This document shows positions 63,350 through 64,000 of a stretch of 64,000 nt of DNA, in pieces. The stretch's first letter is position 1, and each line of letters opens with the position of its first letter. The position numbers and the translations under genes were made by a program. The notes under the pieces are model-generated. The model worked only from the letters and a program-made list of their open reading frames with translations, was not told the DNA's origin and ran no database searches. This stretch comes from Copromyces sp. CBS 386.78 (taxonomy: Eukaryota > Ascomycota > Sordariomycetes > Sordariales > Sordariaceae). The DNA lies in the NCBI GenBank assembly GCA_030685235.1, contig MU839166.1, forward strand, positions 124,001-188,000, in the 5' to 3' direction.

Positions 63350-64000
63350 TCAGCCTTCTCCCTCCATCACGAGCCGACCCGACAAAGCCTCCCATTCTGA
63401 CTCTTCGACCCATCCCTCGCTGCCCACAGTCGCTGGCGCCCAAAAGACACCCGACGGATCCCACTCCCTCTTGACGCCCACCAGCTTCTCGTAGTTGCTT
63501 TCCCAAAATGCATGCGACCACGGAAGTTACCACGCCGTAGGTGCCTGCTCATCGTCAGCATTCACCCTGGTCAACACAGTCCCGCGACAAACCCCCCTCA
63601 ATGCCCAAAACAGATACCTTTCTCTTCCCTCTGATCCTATGCTAACGATCCTATACCGTCCATCTGCAGTTACCACGCCCATCTCCAATACATGATCCAC
63701 GCCCAACCCATACATCGAGCTCAATTCCGAATGCCCTCCGCCCGCAAGCCACCCCCCGAACGAACCGACCGTTGCGCAACTCCCGCCGACAAGAGTCATT
63801 TATACTTTTCCGAATACACCCTTGCATCCTTGATCTGTACTCCAGCTCCCACTCGGACACCTGGGCCTGAGTAAGGGGGCTGTGTCCACGCTGGACGTAC
63901 CTGGGAATAAACTCGAAGGACTTGAGGTGGTGCGTCCAGATGGAAAGCGTGCCGGCACCCGTATTGCGTCCCACGAAGTCGTGGCCCGAGTTTCTTTTTT
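63350..64000 (-). pseudogene. decayed FAD-linked (berberine-bridge-type) oxidoreductase, runs off the window
   Basis: Reading leftward from 64000, conceptual segments match the FAD_binding_4 fold: GRNTGAGTLSIWTHHLKSFEF, then GPGVRVGAGVQIKDARVYSEKY, then TLVGGSCATVGSFGGWLAGGG with SSMYGLGVDHVLEM, WALRGG, and after an intron-like GTTTGT...CAG (about 63550-63597) GTYGVVTSVV. These lie in different frames: one shift falls after FEFIP (near 63902) and one after SEKY (near 63798). The C-terminal BBE tail (FWESNYEKLVGVKREWDPSGVFW, ending at the stop 63350-63352) follows almost directly, so about 200 residues of substrate domain are deleted. The gene is broken by at least two frameshifts and one large deletion. 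The N-terminal part lies outside the window. Confidence 0.8.

Noticed and set aside
63867..63901. 35-nt GTACGT...CAG stretch as an intron of the oxidoreductase
   Set aside because: Shorter than any intron in the window, lacks a branch site, and removal does not restore the family frame; treated as a frameshift.

Overview
The window is nuclear DNA of a filamentous ascomycete. Genes are split by short introns (about 48 to 130 nt) with GTRNGT-like donors, CTRAC branch sites and YAG acceptors. Coding regions prefer C at third codon positions, and one duplicated segment shows a repeat-induced-point-mutation (RIP)-like excess of C-to-T and G-to-A changes. The gene families (self-sufficient CYP505 P450, GH128 glucanases, BAHD-like acyltransferases, a BCS1-like AAA ATPase) fit a Sordariomycete, most likely Neurospora or a close relative; the genus is inferred, not shown. 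I saw no tRNA, 5S rRNA or CRISPR array.

Layout. 1-9.8 kb: a single-pass membrane protein and a kinesin-6-like motor (938 aa, three exons), then a long gene-poor stretch. 9.8-16.4 kb: an acidic nuclear-type protein, then two convergent GH128 genes. One is intracellular with both catalytic glutamates; the other is secreted, probably GPI-anchored, and has lysine in place of the acid/base glutamate. 16.9-26.4 kb: two tandem BAHD-like acyltransferases and a CYP505 P450-reductase fusion (1099 aa). 27.2-35.5 kb: a block of unrecognised genes. A small cysteine-containing protein gene stands at each edge, and the two are paralogues facing each other. Inside are a zinc-knuckle protein, a RIP-like damaged piece of that gene, an RGG/coiled-coil protein, a short coiled-coil protein and two minisatellites (about 60 bp and 49 bp units).

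36.4-40 kb: a 284-bp element with 32-bp terminal inverted repeats and flanking TA (MITE-like), a secreted preproprotein with a dibasic processing site, and a seven-helix membrane protein with a glycosylatable N-terminus. 40-43.7 kb is gene-free upstream sequence. 43.7-52.6 kb: amino acid permease, EXPERA-domain protein, a type I membrane protein, a fragment of a PDR-type ABC transporter, a PNPOx-like membrane-anchored protein, a short-chain dehydrogenase and a small secreted cysteine-rich protein. 53.2-64 kb: an APH/AIM9-like kinase-fold protein, an alpha/beta hydrolase, a BCS1-like AAA ATPase, a fungal C2H2-type protein, an OCH1-like glycosyltransferase with a changed DXD motif, and at the right edge a decayed FAD-linked oxidoreductase gene.

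Most genes are unrelated neighbours and do not form one pathway. The least explained parts are the 27-35.5 kb block and the inverted-repeat element next to it. Exon borders were worked out by hand from splice signals, reading phase and family conservation.
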